Assembly: GCA_963926475.1 (NCBI GenBank)
Contig: CAWUXE010000002.1
Span: 124,001 to 188,000, forward strand
DNA length: 64,000 nt
Reading direction: 5' to 3'
Source: UBA2040 sp002384725
GTDB lineage: Bacteria > Bacteroidota > Bacteroidia > Flavobacteriales_D > Crocinitomicaceae
Made by a program: the position numbers and the translations under genes. Below the pieces are notes generated by a model. It worked only from the letters and a program-made list of their open reading frames with translations, ran no database searches and had not been told where the DNA came from. Shown piece by piece: positions 35,739 through 44,839 of this stretch (the stretch's first letter is position 1; the number at the start of each line of letters is the position of its first letter).

Positions 35739-38700
35739 AGTAATTTCGATTCTCGCATTTTCAATCATCACTCAATCGATGACTTTCGGACAAATAGAAG
35801 AATTGAAAAAGAACTCTGATAAAGCAAAAGAAGTATTCAAAGGAGTTTTCATTCCTTCATCTGCTTTTAGCAAAACTTTATTCGTAAATCCTTTCATAGG
35901 AACTGGCGGACACGGACACACCTATCCAGGAGCCAGCGCTCCTTTTGGCATGATGCAGTTGAGTCCAGACACAAGATACGATGGCTGGGATGGTTGCGGC
36001 GGTTATCATTATTCAGATTCTATCATTTACGGATTTTCACACACTCATTTGTCAGGGACAGGTGTTTCGGATTATTCGGATTTACTAATTACTCCACAGG
36101 TAGGCAAACCAAAAACGGAAGGTAAATTCAATGATCCCAATGGATATGGCCACCGCTTTTCACACGACAAAGAACAAGCTTTTCCTGGGTTTTATTCGGT
36201 TGAGTTATTGGATGCAAACATTCGAGCCGAATTCACGGTCGATGTGCACAGTGGATTACACAAATACACCTTTAATGGACCAAATCAAAAGAAATACATA
36301 CTTCTTGATTTAGATTATCGAGACGAGCTTATTTCTGCCCATTTTGAAACGATTTCAAAAAATAAAATTAAAGGACATCGCATTTCTAAGGCTTGGGCTG
36401 AAGAACAACACTTCTATTTTTATTTGGAGTCGAGCATTGATTGGAAAAAAGCCAAACAGATCACAAAAAACAGTCGACATAAATTATTGCTCGAATTCCC
36501 GAATGATACCAAAGAAATCATACTACGAGTTGGAATATCTGCGGTAGATGCTGAAGGAGCAGAAGAGAATCTAAATGCGGAAATTTCAGGTTTCGATTTT
36601 ATTGCTCAACGCGTAAAAGCCAATCGTGAGTGGGAAAAAGAACTTTCGAAAATCCATTTTGACGCGGATAAGAACACTAAAACTATCTTCTACACGGCGC
36701 TTTACCATTCGTTTTTAGCTCCGAATACTTTTTCAGATATCGACGGGAGATACCGAGGAATGGACAAAGCAATCCACCAACTCGAAAAGAAAAACGACAA
36801 ACAATTCACTGTGTTTTCACTCTGGGATACATTTAGAGCGACCCATCCCCTGTTTACTCTAACACAAGAAGAAAAAACGAATCAATTCATCCGTACTTTT
36901 TTGAGAATGGATGCGGAGCAAAGTGATTTACCCGTTTGGGAATTGGCTGGAAATGAAACAGAATGTATGATTGGTTTTCATAGTGTTTCTGTAATGGCAG
37001 ACGCTTATGTGAAAGACTATTCTGATTTTTCTAGTGGAGAAATGTATAGTGCTTCGTTGCGCACGTCTAAACGTTCTGATTTTGCAAAAGAATTCAGTTA
37101 CAATGATGGATATATCAGCTTAGACATAGAGCCTGAATCCGTTTCTAAATTGCTCGAATATGCTTACGATGAGTTTTGCATTGATCAAATGACTAAAAAA
37201 ATGTATTCAGGCGCATATCAAGCGATTATAACCGCACAGCTCGCTCCATCCACTCGTCCTTACAGCTTCATTAATCATTTTGATCCGAAAACCAAGTTTT
37301 TCCGAGCACGGCGCGGTGCTATGTGGATGAATGATTTCAAACCGGATGAAGTAAATTTCAATTACACCGAAGCGAACGCATGGCAATATTCCCTTTTTGC
37401 TCCTCATGCGATTGGTGTGCTGGCAAAACTGCACGGTGGGAAAGATGCCTTAGAGAATCACTTGGATAATCTGTTCACGGCTTCCTCTGAAACCTCTGGA
37501 AGAAATCAAGCAGATATTACAGGATTGATTGGGCAATATGCGCACGGTAACGAACCTTCGCATCATATGGCGTATTTGTACAACCATGTCAATCGACCTG
37601 ATAAAACGCAATTATATGTTGACAGTATTTTGTTCAATCTTTATTCTAATGAGCCAGATGGTTTGTCAGGAAACGAAGATTGTGGTCAGATGTCATCTTG
37701 GTATGTTTTGAGTGCTTTAGGATTTTATCAAATAGCGCCGGGATCACCTTATTATGATATTGGTCGACCACTCATGAAAACGGCTTTTTTAACCCTTCCG
37801 AACGGAAAATCTTTTTCATTCCAAGTTGAAAACCAATCCAAAAATAATAAGTTTATTCAAGCTATTTATTTAAACGGGGAAAAGCTATTTCGCACTTATT
37901 TGTCTCATGAAGAGATTATTACTGGAGGTCAGTTAGTGTTAACAATGGGTAGTAAACCATCAGAAGAGATTAAAGAATTTGACGCCTCACCTACTCTTTC
38001 CGAAATCCCTAAAAATTTCACTCCAATTCCATTTTTAATTCCTGAAAATCGTGTATTCACTGCGAAACAAATCATCGATTTTGGCTTGCCGTATCAAAAT
38101 TCAGATTTATCAATTCAATATAAAATAAACGATTCTGAATGGAAGGAATTCACCTCCCCTTTTGAAATCTCCGAATCGACTCTGCTTTCTGCACGAACGA
38201 TTAATAAATACAAATCAGAAAACAGCATTCCTCCGCCAATTTCTATCGATCGATCAGAAAGAATTTCAGCAACGGTATCGACTTCATTTGTGAAAAAAAA
38301 TGATGACTTGCAATTGAAACTGATTACCCCTTTTACCTTACCATACGCTTCTAACGGTGAAAATGCCCTCATTGACGGCATTCAAGGAAATGAAGAATTC
38401 AGAACCGGAGATTGGCAAGGTTTCTATGGTTTTGATATGAAAGCCGAAATTCAATTCAAAGATCCTAAAGCTATCTTCAAGGTCGATTTGGGATTGTTAG
38501 AAGATTTAAAATCATGGATATTCTTCCCGACCGAGTGGACGATTGAAGTTTCTGCCGATGGAGTGAATTTCACGAAATACGGAACGGATAAAATCAACTC
38601 TTCCATAAACGAATACCGTCCTGCCAATATTCAAAAAGTTAGTATGAACGTCACTGGATCTGAAAGCATTAAAGCCATTCGAATATCCGTCAAAAATGCT

Positions 38701-38775
38701 GGCAACTGCCCAGATTGGCACCTTGGAAGAGGGAATTCTACATGGATCTTTATGGATGAAATCGAGATACATTGA
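35731..38775 (+). CDS. GH92 alpha-mannosidase with C-terminal binding domains, exported
   Basis: An earlier in-frame ATG at 35671 lies inside the ROK gene. The ATG at 35731 gives a proper signal peptide (MYRVISILAFSIITQSMTFGQ), so I start there (1014 residues). The GH92 core is clear: NPFIGTGGHGHTYPGASAPFGMMQLSPD, GYHYSDSIIYGFSHTHLSG, FSLWDTFRATHP and the acidic GNEDCGQMSSWYVLSALGFY. GH92 enzymes are Ca-dependent inverting exo-alpha-mannosidases. Beyond the usual end (about residue 750) there is a chitobiase-C-like segment and an F5/8-type (discoidin) module ending WHLGRGNSTWIFMDEIEIH, so it is longer than typical. It overlaps the ROK gene by 8 bases. Confidence 0.93.
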   Translation: MYRVISILAFSIITQSMTFGQIEELKKNSDKAKEVFKGVFIPSSAFSKTLFVNPFIGTGGHGHTYPGASAPFGMMQLSPDTRYDGWDGCGGYHYSDSIIYGFSHTHLSGTGVSDYSDLLITPQVGKPKTEGKFNDPNGYGHRFSHDKEQAFPGFYSVELLDANIRAEFTVDVHSGLHKYTFNGPNQKKYILLDLDYRDELISAHFETISKNKIKGHRISKAWAEEQHFYFYLESSIDWKKAKQITKNSRHKLLLEFPNDTKEIILRVGISAVDAEGAEENLNAEISGFDFIAQRVKANREWEKELSKIHFDADKNTKTIFYTALYHSFLAPNTFSDIDGRYRGMDKAIHQLEKKNDKQFTVFSLWDTFRATHPLFTLTQEEKTNQFIRTFLRMDAEQSDLPVWELAGNETECMIGFHSVSVMADAYVKDYSDFSSGEMYSASLRTSKRSDFAKEFSYNDGYISLDIEPESVSKLLEYAYDEFCIDQMTKKMYSGAYQAIITAQLAPSTRPYSFINHFDPKTKFFRARRGAMWMNDFKPDEVNFNYTEANAWQYSLFAPHAIGVLAKLHGGKDALENHLDNLFTASSETSGRNQADITGLIGQYAHGNEPSHHMAYLYNHVNRPDKTQLYVDSILFNLYSNEPDGLSGNEDCGQMSSWYVLSALGFYQIAPGSPYYDIGRPLMKTAFLTLPNGKSFSFQVENQSKNNKFIQAIYLNGEKLFRTYLSHEEIITGGQLVLTMGSKPSEEIKEFDASPTLSEIPKNFTPIPFLIPENRVFTAKQIIDFGLPYQNSDLSIQYKINDSEWKEFTSPFEISESTLLSARTINKYKSENSIPPPISIDRSERISATVSTSFVKKNDDLQLKLITPFTLPYASNGENALIDGIQGNEEFRTGDWQGFYGFDMKAEIQFKDPKAIFKVDLGLLEDLKSWIFFPTEWTIEVSADGVNFTKYGTDKINSSINEYRPANIQKVSMNVTGSESIKAIRISVKNAGNCPDWHLGRGNSTWIFMDEIEIH

Positions 38776-38887
38776 TTATGACTACTGAACATTAACGAAT
38801 TTGTCGTCTTCAAAAGTCACTGTCAAAAGTCAGAAAAGCAAAAAGCTTTTTGTAAATTTAGACTCTCAAAAAAAATCAAATAAAAGC

Positions 38888-41026
38888 ATGAAACAGTTTA
38901 AAATAGTAGTAGTCGCATTTGCCATTATGATTGGCTCTTTTGCGAAAGCAGACGAAGGAATGTGGCTTCCTTTCCTCCTAGGTAGAAATTATGAAGACAT
39001 GAAAAAACATGGACTTCGATTGACACAAGAAGAAGTCTATAGTATTAATAATAGCTCTCTAAAAGATGCAATCGTATCGTTTGGTGGATTTTGTACTGGT
39101 GAAATCATCTCTAACAAAGGAATGATTTTAACGAATCACCATTGTGGTTATGATGCTATTGCAGAAGCTTCAACTCCCGAGCACAACTATTTGGACAATG
39201 GCTTTTGGGCAAAGGATCATGCCTCAGAAATCGCAGTTCCGGGACTTACAGCAACTTTCATCATTCGTATTGAAGATGTGACGAAAACAATCGCCGGGCA
39301 ATTGAACGAAAACATGACTCCTGAAGAAAGAGTAGCTAAAATCAAAGAAATTACAGCTATCCTAACAAAGGATGCCACTGAAGGTTCGCATTATGAAGCT
39401 TTCGTTCGTGATTTTTATGAAGGAAATGAGTTTTATCTTTTTGTTAAAGAAACGTTCAAAGACATTCGTTTTGTAGGTACGCCTCCGCAATCTGCTGGAA
39501 AATATGGTGGCGACACAGACAACTGGATGTGGCCTCGTCACACAGCTGATTTCTCAATGTTCCGTGTATATTCAGGAGCTGACAACAAACCAGCCAATTA
39601 CGACGAAGCGAATCGCCCATATACACCGAAACATCACTTACCTGTTTCTATCAAAGGAGTTAAGGAAAATGATTATGCTATGATTCTAGGTTTCCCTGGG
39701 TCTACAGATCGTTATTTGAGCTCATGGGGAGTTAATCAAGCTGTTTCATTGGAGCAGCCTAAACGCGTTGAAGTAAGAAGAAAAAAATTGGACATCATGA
39801 AATCGTACATGAACGATGACGTAGCAGTGCGATTGAAATATTCTTCTAAATATGCGCAAGTTGCCAACTATTGGAAATACTTTATTGGTCAAACGGAGCA
39901 AGTAAAAAACAATGGCGTAATCGGCAAAAAACAGGCTGAAGAGCTGAAGTTTGCTGAATTTGCAGTAGGTAAACCTATGTACGAACATGCATTGGGCATG
40001 ATAGAAGACGCCTATGCTGCACAGAAAGAGAACGTTTACATCAAAGCGTATCAATCCGAAATGGTGTACTCAGTTGATTTGATGTTATGGGCTTTCCGTT
40101 ATAAATTTTTAATGGATCCATTAAAGCAAGGAAACTCTGAAATGGCGAGCAATATTGCTGGTCGTTTGAGAAAAATTGGAAATGAAAATTTCTACAAGTT
40201 GAACATGGATCTGGAAATGGAAACGATTGGAGAATTGTTGAAAATGTATATCAAAGATGTCCCGAAATCGCAACAGAGTGAAATGGTTAAAAAACTTCGT
40301 TTCATAAAAAACTGGAAGGTGAATAAATTGATGAAATCAATCAAAAAAACTTCTATTTTCACGAATAAAGAACGTTTCGACGCATTTCACTTAGCACCGT
40401 CGGAAATTGTTTTAGAAAATGACCCTTTGTATAAGTTGGCGATGGCCTTAGACGAAGCATTCGGTAAATCTCAAGACAGCCAGAGCATCAGAACCGCTGA
40501 AGCTAATTTGGCAAACGCAGAACGACTTTACGTAAAAGGACTTCGTGAAATGATGCCAGAAAAACAATTCTATCCGAATGCGAATTCAACTTTGCGTTTG
40601 ACCTACGGGAATATTTTGCCGTATACTTCTCCAAAAGGAGTGAAGTATGAAATCACAACAAATTCGCAAGGTTTATTGGCGAAAGAAGATCCGAATAACC
40701 CAGAATTCAGCGTTGATCCTATCATGAAGCAAAAAATGTTGGCGAAAGATTTCGGTCAATACGCTGATGCAGACGGTGAATTGAAAATCAATTTCTTGTC
40801 CAATAATGATATCACAGGTGGTAACTCCGGTTCCCCTGTTATCAATGCAGATGGTCATTTGATTGGTGCAGCATTTGATGGTAACTGGGAAGCAATGTCA
40901 GGAGACATCTTCTTTGAGCCAGAATTACAAAGAACAATTTCTTGTGATATTCGCTATATACTTTGGTTGATCGATAAATGTTATGGTGCCACTCACCTAG
41001 TCGACGAAATGACTTTGGTCAAATAG
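38888..41026 (+). CDS. S46-family dipeptidyl peptidase, DPP7-like
   Basis: The ATG at 38888 yields a clean signal peptide (FKIVVVAFAIMIGSFAKA); the earlier start at 38801 gives a charged leader and is rejected. The 712-residue protein has the catalytic His in TNHHCGYDAI (about 76-86) and Ser647 in GGNSGSPVIN. The residue 18 after the catalytic serine is Gly665 (AAFDGNWE). In this family Gly goes with DPP7-type (hydrophobic P1) and Arg with DPP11-type (acidic P1) specificity. The protein removes dipeptides from the N-terminus of peptides in the periplasm. A terminator follows. Confidence 0.92.
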   Translation: MKQFKIVVVAFAIMIGSFAKADEGMWLPFLLGRNYEDMKKHGLRLTQEEVYSINNSSLKDAIVSFGGFCTGEIISNKGMILTNHHCGYDAIAEASTPEHNYLDNGFWAKDHASEIAVPGLTATFIIRIEDVTKTIAGQLNENMTPEERVAKIKEITAILTKDATEGSHYEAFVRDFYEGNEFYLFVKETFKDIRFVGTPPQSAGKYGGDTDNWMWPRHTADFSMFRVYSGADNKPANYDEANRPYTPKHHLPVSIKGVKENDYAMILGFPGSTDRYLSSWGVNQAVSLEQPKRVEVRRKKLDIMKSYMNDDVAVRLKYSSKYAQVANYWKYFIGQTEQVKNNGVIGKKQAEELKFAEFAVGKPMYEHALGMIEDAYAAQKENVYIKAYQSEMVYSVDLMLWAFRYKFLMDPLKQGNSEMASNIAGRLRKIGNENFYKLNMDLEMETIGELLKMYIKDVPKSQQSEMVKKLRFIKNWKVNKLMKSIKKTSIFTNKERFDAFHLAPSEIVLENDPLYKLAMALDEAFGKSQDSQSIRTAEANLANAERLYVKGLREMMPEKQFYPNANSTLRLTYGNILPYTSPKGVKYEITTNSQGLLAKEDPNNPEFSVDPIMKQKMLAKDFGQYADADGELKINFLSNNDITGGNSGSPVINADGHLIGAAFDGNWEAMSGDIFFEPELQRTISCDIRYILWLIDKCYGATHLVDEMTLVK

Positions 41027-41045
41027 GAAACTCTAATACAAGTTT

Positions 41046-41079
41046 AACGCCCTTTCGTTTCCTCGAAAGGGCGTTTATT
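41046..41079 (+). terminator. Rho-independent terminator after the S46 peptidase
   Basis: A 12-bp perfect stem (AACGCCCTTTCG / CGAAAGGGCGTT) with a 6-base loop is followed by TATTTTAT. It sits between convergent genes; the T-rich flank favours the plus-strand peptidase transcript. Confidence 0.85.
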
Positions 41080-41701
41080 TTATGCTTAAAACAGACATTA
41101 CCGAACCTAATATCAACTCCACTCCTATTGCAATTACTACAAATCCAATTATTCGAGATAATGCATTAATGCCTGATGCTCCCAATAACTTGACAATTAA
41201 ATGAGATGATCGTAGTATCAAAAAAATAACGATTACAGTTAATAGAATTGCTACTAAAACTGAAACTATTTGATCGGGCGTTTCATATTTTTGGTTAAAA
41301 GTAATTAACATTGAAATAGTTCCAGGACCAGCAAGCATAGGCAACGCCAGTGGTGTTAAAGAAATTTCTGATCGAGAATGTATGTCCTTCTGAACTTTGT
41401 CTTTTTTCATTCCTTTGTGTTCGCTAAATTTTCCTGTCAGCAAAGCAAAACCAGAAGAAGCAATTATTAGACCTCCGGCTATCTTTAGAGCCTCCAACGA
41501 AATTCCAAAAAAGCTAAGCATATATTTACCAGCGAAAAAACTAATCAATAAGATCAACAAGACATTTATTGAAGTCCAAAATGATATAGAAGAACGTTCT
41601 TTCTTCTCAATTTGTTTTGTTAAACCAACAAAAACAGGTACTGTTCCCAGTGGGTTCATTATCGAAAACAAGGCACCAAATGAATAAATAAATATTTCCA
41701 T
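41075..41701 (-). CDS. MarC-family integral membrane protein
   Basis: The ATG at 41701 gives MEIFIYSFGALFSIMNPLGTVPVF, the usual MarC N-terminus; a TTG four codons upstream is less likely. The 208-residue protein has about six hydrophobic helices and the family pattern SEISLTPLALPMLAGPGTISMLITF. The transport substrate of MarC proteins is unknown, and the old link to multiple antibiotic resistance was withdrawn. A TAATTTTG -7 box lies nine bases upstream of the ATG. Confidence 0.9.
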   Translation of the reverse strand: MEIFIYSFGALFSIMNPLGTVPVFVGLTKQIEKKERSSISFWTSINVLLILLISFFAGKYMLSFFGISLEALKIAGGLIIASSGFALLTGKFSEHKGMKKDKVQKDIHSRSEISLTPLALPMLAGPGTISMLITFNQKYETPDQIVSVLVAILLTVIVIFLILRSSHLIVKLLGASGINALSRIIGFVVIAIGVELILGSVMSVLSIK

Positions 41702-41710
41702 TTTTTGCCA

Positions 41711-41718
41711 CAAAATTA
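41711..41718 (-). promoter_or_regulatory. -7 box of the marC-like gene
   Basis: The minus strand reads TAATTTTG, matching TAnnTTTG, with only nine bases to the ATG. The predicted transcript has a leader of a few bases at most. Confidence 0.45.
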
Positions 41719-41786
41719 GACTCGATAAATGGAAGGAGAGGAAACTTTATGTTAAGCCTAAATGATTGTTTCCCATTGCGAATTAA

Positions 41787-42830
41787 CTATATATTGCCGA
41801 GCCACTTCATTGTATCCACATTATCCGCATAGTCTGTCCAGCTTGGTGTTTGAGCTTGACCAAAAGGCAAATAGTTATGACCAATCACAACTTGTATGTC
41901 TTTCTGATGTGCATTAAGATATTTGTCGATTTCATCCTGGTTTTTATACGTATGATGATACACCATAGCCAGTGGACTATGCAAATCTTCTGTTTCCTTC
42001 AAAAGAACAAAGTTATTGTCCAACAAAGCATGTTTATTCATCAAAAAGATGGCTTTGTTGTAATCGTAATTATTTCCGTATTTCTTATTGTAGACAATGT
42101 CCTTGTGTTTAAATATTCCTTCAAAGAACTTGTCAATTTTATATCCTTCAGGCAAAAGCAGGTGCGAAACATTTCGACATCCTAAACCGAAATACGTAAA
42201 AATGTCGTCACCAAGCGCTTCCATTTCCTCATCCGTTTCATTTCCATCCAAAACAGCAATTGAAACCCGGTTTTTTCTAAAAATGTGCGGTAAATGTCCA
42301 AAATATTGATCAAAATGCTGAACTGAATTGTTGCTTCCTGTGGCAATAATAGCGTCCACTTTACCCATTTTTCCTGCAGTGAGTAAAAAATGGTTGGCAA
42401 AATCAGGATTCCAACTCACCATCATATCCAATAGAGCAGGAATTATAGTGTTGTCCTCTGAACTCAATTTACAAACGGCAATATTTCCAGACAATATCAC
42501 ACTGGCAAAGTCATGAAAACCAACCATCGGGATATTTCCCGCCATAATTATGCTCACTTTCTTGGGAGAAGAGTTAAAAGAATATCCTTTTAACCAATCC
42601 GTAATTTTTTCATCCCTTAAAAGGACCGACCAATCGAAAAGCGACTTTTGAACGTTTTCTTTTGAAAACCAGCCGTTGTAAACAAATTGTCGGTTGACCA
42701 CATATTGAAGCTTTTCATATTCTTCTTTCGTAACACCCAATGAAAAGTCACTCCACTCCTCACCTTTCCCTAATTGAGCACAAACTTTGCCCAACTGAGC
42801 AAAAAAATCGACTAATTCTTCCTTTTTCAC
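41787..42830 (-). CDS. acyl-CoA reductase, LuxC-like
   Basis: The 347-residue protein of the aldehyde-dehydrogenase superfamily resembles LuxC-type acyl-CoA reductases. ALDGNETDEEMEALGDDIFTYFGLGCRNVSHLLLPEGY contains the likely catalytic cysteine in GLGCRN, and HDFASVILSGNIAVCKLS is the cofactor-binding part. It would reduce an acyl-CoA to an aldehyde. No luxD or luxE partners are present. The start codon is GTG at 42830, and a TAATTTTG box ends four bases upstream. It is divergent from the ferredoxin gene. Confidence 0.85.
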   Translation of the reverse strand: MKKEELVDFFAQLGKVCAQLGKGEEWSDFSLGVTKEEYEKLQYVVNRQFVYNGWFSKENVQKSLFDWSVLLRDEKITDWLKGYSFNSSPKKVSIIMAGNIPMVGFHDFASVILSGNIAVCKLSSEDNTIIPALLDMMVSWNPDFANHFLLTAGKMGKVDAIIATGSNNSVQHFDQYFGHLPHIFRKNRVSIAVLDGNETDEEMEALGDDIFTYFGLGCRNVSHLLLPEGYKIDKFFEGIFKHKDIVYNKKYGNNYDYNKAIFLMNKHALLDNNFVLLKETEDLHSPLAMVYHHTYKNQDEIDKYLNAHQKDIQVVIGHNYLPFGQAQTPSWTDYADNVDTMKWLGNI

Positions 42831-42834
42831 GGCA

Positions 42835-42842
42835 CAAAATTA
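42835..42842 (-). promoter_or_regulatory. -7 box immediately before the acyl-CoA reductase start
   Basis: The minus strand reads TAATTTTG, followed by four bases and the GTG start. The arrangement predicts a leaderless or nearly leaderless mRNA. Confidence 0.45.
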
Positions 42843-42916
42843 AGGTAGATTTGTGATTTTCGTCATAAAATCAAGAATTTCACAAAAATTAAACAATACT
42901 TCTTCTCAGTCGTTGT

Positions 42917-42924
42917 TATATTTG
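42917..42924 (+). promoter_or_regulatory. -7 box of the ferredoxin gene
   Basis: TATATTTG matches TAnnTTTG exactly and ends 29 bases before the ferredoxin ATG. A clear -33 TTG was not found. Confidence 0.45.
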
Positions 42925-42953
42925 TAAACAATTTATAAAAGAATACAACTGTT

Positions 42954-43304
42954 ATGGCAATAATTATTACGGAAGAATGCATCAACTGTGGAGCATGTGA
43001 GCCGGAATGTCCAAATAACGCAATTTATGAAGGTGGCGCTGAGTGGAAATACTCGGATGGTACTTCCTTAAAAGGAATGATTACAACATTGAATGGAGAT
43101 ACTTTAGAGGCAGATGCTGATTTTGAGCCTGTTGACATGGATGTCTATTATATCGTTCACGATAAATGTACAGAATGCGTTGGTTTCCATGACGAACCTC
43201 AATGTGCTGCCGTTTGTCCAGTAGATTGTTGTGTGGACGATCCAGATTACCGCGAATCGGAAGATGAATTATTAGCGAAAAAAGATTTTATGCACGTCGA
43301 TTAA
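42954..43304 (+). CDS. 4Fe-4S dicluster ferredoxin
   Basis: The 116-residue ferredoxin has a first cluster motif CINCGACEPECP (residues 9-20). A second set CTECVGFHDEPQCAAVCPVDCC has a longer spacing between the second and third cysteines, as in Alvin-type (2[4Fe-4S]) ferredoxins. It carries low-potential electrons; the partner is not identifiable here. It is transcribed alone, with its own promoter box and terminator. Confidence 0.93.
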   Translation: MAIIITEECINCGACEPECPNNAIYEGGAEWKYSDGTSLKGMITTLNGDTLEADADFEPVDMDVYYIVHDKCTECVGFHDEPQCAAVCPVDCCVDDPDYRESEDELLAKKDFMHVD

Positions 43305-43329
43305 GACGATTAACATACTCAAAAACAGA

Positions 43330-43356
43330 AAGTCGGTCCTAGGATCGACTTTTTTG
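43330..43356 (+). terminator. terminator after the ferredoxin gene
   Basis: The arms AAGTCGGT and GATCGACTT pair over about 8 bp including one G-U, around a CCTAG-type loop, and are followed by a run of T. Confidence 0.75.
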
Positions 43357-43400
43357 TTTTATTTAACCTCATTTTTCCTCCTCACTTTCTAAAAAAGCAC

Positions 43401-43408
43401 TATTTTTG
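43401..43408 (+). promoter_or_regulatory. -7 box of the SRP RNA gene
   Basis: TATTTTTG matches TAnnTTTG and ends 3-4 bases before the GGGG stem that begins the RNA. This gives a useful local yardstick for the distance from box to transcription start. Confidence 0.6.
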
Positions 43409-43411
43409 CGG

Positions 43412-43511
43412 CGGGGTAAGTCTTATACGACCAGCTCCCTCTTAATCCTCCAGGACGGGAACGTAGCAAAGGTATGAGGTTGAGCGGTGCGATGTGAGTA
43501 GCTTGCCCCAC
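43412..43511 (+). ncRNA. ffs: bacterial small signal recognition particle RNA (4.5S)
   Basis: This 100-base segment contains the SRP S-domain core CCAGGACGGGAACGTAGC followed by AAAGG, which carries the conserved GGAA-type tetraloop and the asymmetric internal loop that binds Ffh. The ends GGGGTAAG and CTTGCCCC pair to close the long hairpin (one G-U). A T-run (CTTTTTTTAT) follows and serves as the terminator. The ends are accurate to a few bases. Confidence 0.9.
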
Positions 43512-43612
43512 TTTTTTTATCCAAACTTTTCTTTTTACTTTCTTTATTGCAACGGTTAATCGAATATGAAAAACTATTATCTTGCAACTAAATAACTTTC
43601 AAACTTATATAC

Positions 43613-44269
43613 ATGCAGTTTTTCATTGATACAGCGAACCTTGCCGAAATTAAAGAAGCCAACGAACTTGGAATATTAGACGGTGTAACCACCAATCCCT
43701 CGCTCATGGCGAAAGAAGGTATTACTGGACAAGGAAATATTCTGAAACATTATGTGGCGATTTGTAATATCGTCGACGGCCCAGTTAGTGCTGAAGTTAT
43801 CGCTACGGATTTCAAAGGAATGATCAAGGAAGGAACCGATTTGGCTGAATTGCATCCGAATATCGTAGTGAAAATTCCAATGACACTTGAAGGGATAAAA
43901 GCGATAAAGTATTTCAGTAAAAAAGAAATAAGAACAAACTGTACATTGGTTTTTTCAGCTGGCCAAGCTCTTTTGGCTGCAAAAGCTGGTGCGAGCTATC
44001 TCTCTCCTTTCTTAGGCCGTTTGGACGATATTTCAGCTGATGGAATTGGACTCATTGCCCAAATTCGTTTGATTTACGACAACTACGGATTTGACACTGA
44101 AATTCTTGCTGCGTCAGTGCGTCACCCGATGCATATCATTCAATGTGCAGAGATCGGTGCTGATGTGATGACTGGACCACTAAAAGCAATAAAAGCTTTG
44201 GCGAATCACCCACTTACGGATTCTGGATTAGCCCAGTTTCTGGCGGATCATGCGAAAGGAAAAGTTTAA
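43613..44269 (+). CDS. fsa: fructose-6-phosphate aldolase / small transaldolase (TalC/FSA family)
   Basis: The 218-residue TIM barrel starts with MQFFIDTANLAEIKEA and has LDGVTTNPSLMAKEG. The Schiff-base lysine is in NIVVKIPMTLEGIKAI (about residue 86). NCTLVFSAGQALLAAKAGASYLSPFLGRLDD and AASVRHPMHI are also typical. Short members include both F6P aldolases and true transaldolases, and sequence alone does not separate them. The protein links the pentose phosphate and glycolytic pools. Confidence 0.92.
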   Translation: MQFFIDTANLAEIKEANELGILDGVTTNPSLMAKEGITGQGNILKHYVAICNIVDGPVSAEVIATDFKGMIKEGTDLAELHPNIVVKIPMTLEGIKAIKYFSKKEIRTNCTLVFSAGQALLAAKAGASYLSPFLGRLDDISADGIGLIAQIRLIYDNYGFDTEILAASVRHPMHIIQCAEIGADVMTGPLKAIKALANHPLTDSGLAQFLADHAKGKV

Positions 44270-44317
44270 TTACGAATTATCAATGTTTGAATTGCTAACA
44301 ACTTAATTTCTAACTGA

Positions 44318-44788
44318 TTAATGCGCAATTTCCCTCCTCCGTAATTCAATAAATTCTTGAATCTTCTCATTTTCTATAAGGACGGTTAAGTTATAATATG
44401 CCAATTTCCACTTACCCTTCTCCTTAATCATTATTCCTGAACCGCGACAATCTTCCATCCAGGTATTTAGGTTTTCATCGAACCAGGCAATTTTCTTGTT
44501 CTTTGAGAACACCCATTCCCTATCAATTACTTTAAAATCCCATGCTTTTCCTTTGTCGAAATAGGGTTTGCTAAAACTTGCAAACTCCTTTTTTGACCAT
44601 CTTTCTCCCGGTGCAGTGCCTAAAAAAACAAAAACTTCGTTCATTAAACCGAAATAGGATTCAAAATTTGCATCGCTTGCGGATTGGTGCCAATCATTGA
44701 CTAACTCATCCAACAAGATTTTCTTCGGAGCTTTTCTCGGTGGCACAAATGACAACCCTATAAGGGCAAATAGTAAAAGTATACGCAT
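44318..44788 (-). CDS. exported SnoaL/NTF2-like protein of unknown function
   Basis: The ATG at 44788 is preferred, since an earlier start at 44812 would lie inside a terminator hairpin. The 156-residue protein has a short hydrophobic N-terminus (MRILLLFALIGLSFV). It then shows a fold pattern resembling nuclear-transport-factor-2/SnoaL domains (ELVNDWHQSASDANFESYFGLM, FASFSKPYFDKGKAWDF, GSGIMIKEKGKWKLAYYNLTV). No catalytic residues can be assigned. Confidence 0.75.
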   Translation of the reverse strand: MRILLLFALIGLSFVPPRKAPKKILLDELVNDWHQSASDANFESYFGLMNEVFVFLGTAPGERWSKKEFASFSKPYFDKGKAWDFKVIDREWVFSKNKKIAWFDENLNTWMEDCRGSGIMIKEKGKWKLAYYNLTVLIENEKIQEFIELRRREIAH

Positions 44789-44820
44789 AAAAAAACCGCC
44801 TTGATGGTTCAAGACGGCTT
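44789..44820 (-). terminator. terminator after the S8 peptidase gene
   Basis: On the minus strand a 12-bp stem (AAGCCGTCTTGA / TCAAGGCGGTTT, two G-U pairs) with a four-base loop is followed by a T-run. It ends the subtilase transcript and helps fix the start of the next gene. Confidence 0.8.
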
Positions 44821-44839
44821 AAATATAGTCGTTTTGGGA

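Noticed and set aside
38801..38888. Upstream start for the S46 peptidase
   Set aside because: It adds a highly charged leader before a clear signal peptide; the ATG at 38888 fits the family.
42917..42950. TTGTA and TACAA words before the ferredoxin as another copy of the operator
   Set aside because: The arms are too far apart and not in the 8-5-8 layout; the gene also has no link to glucan use.
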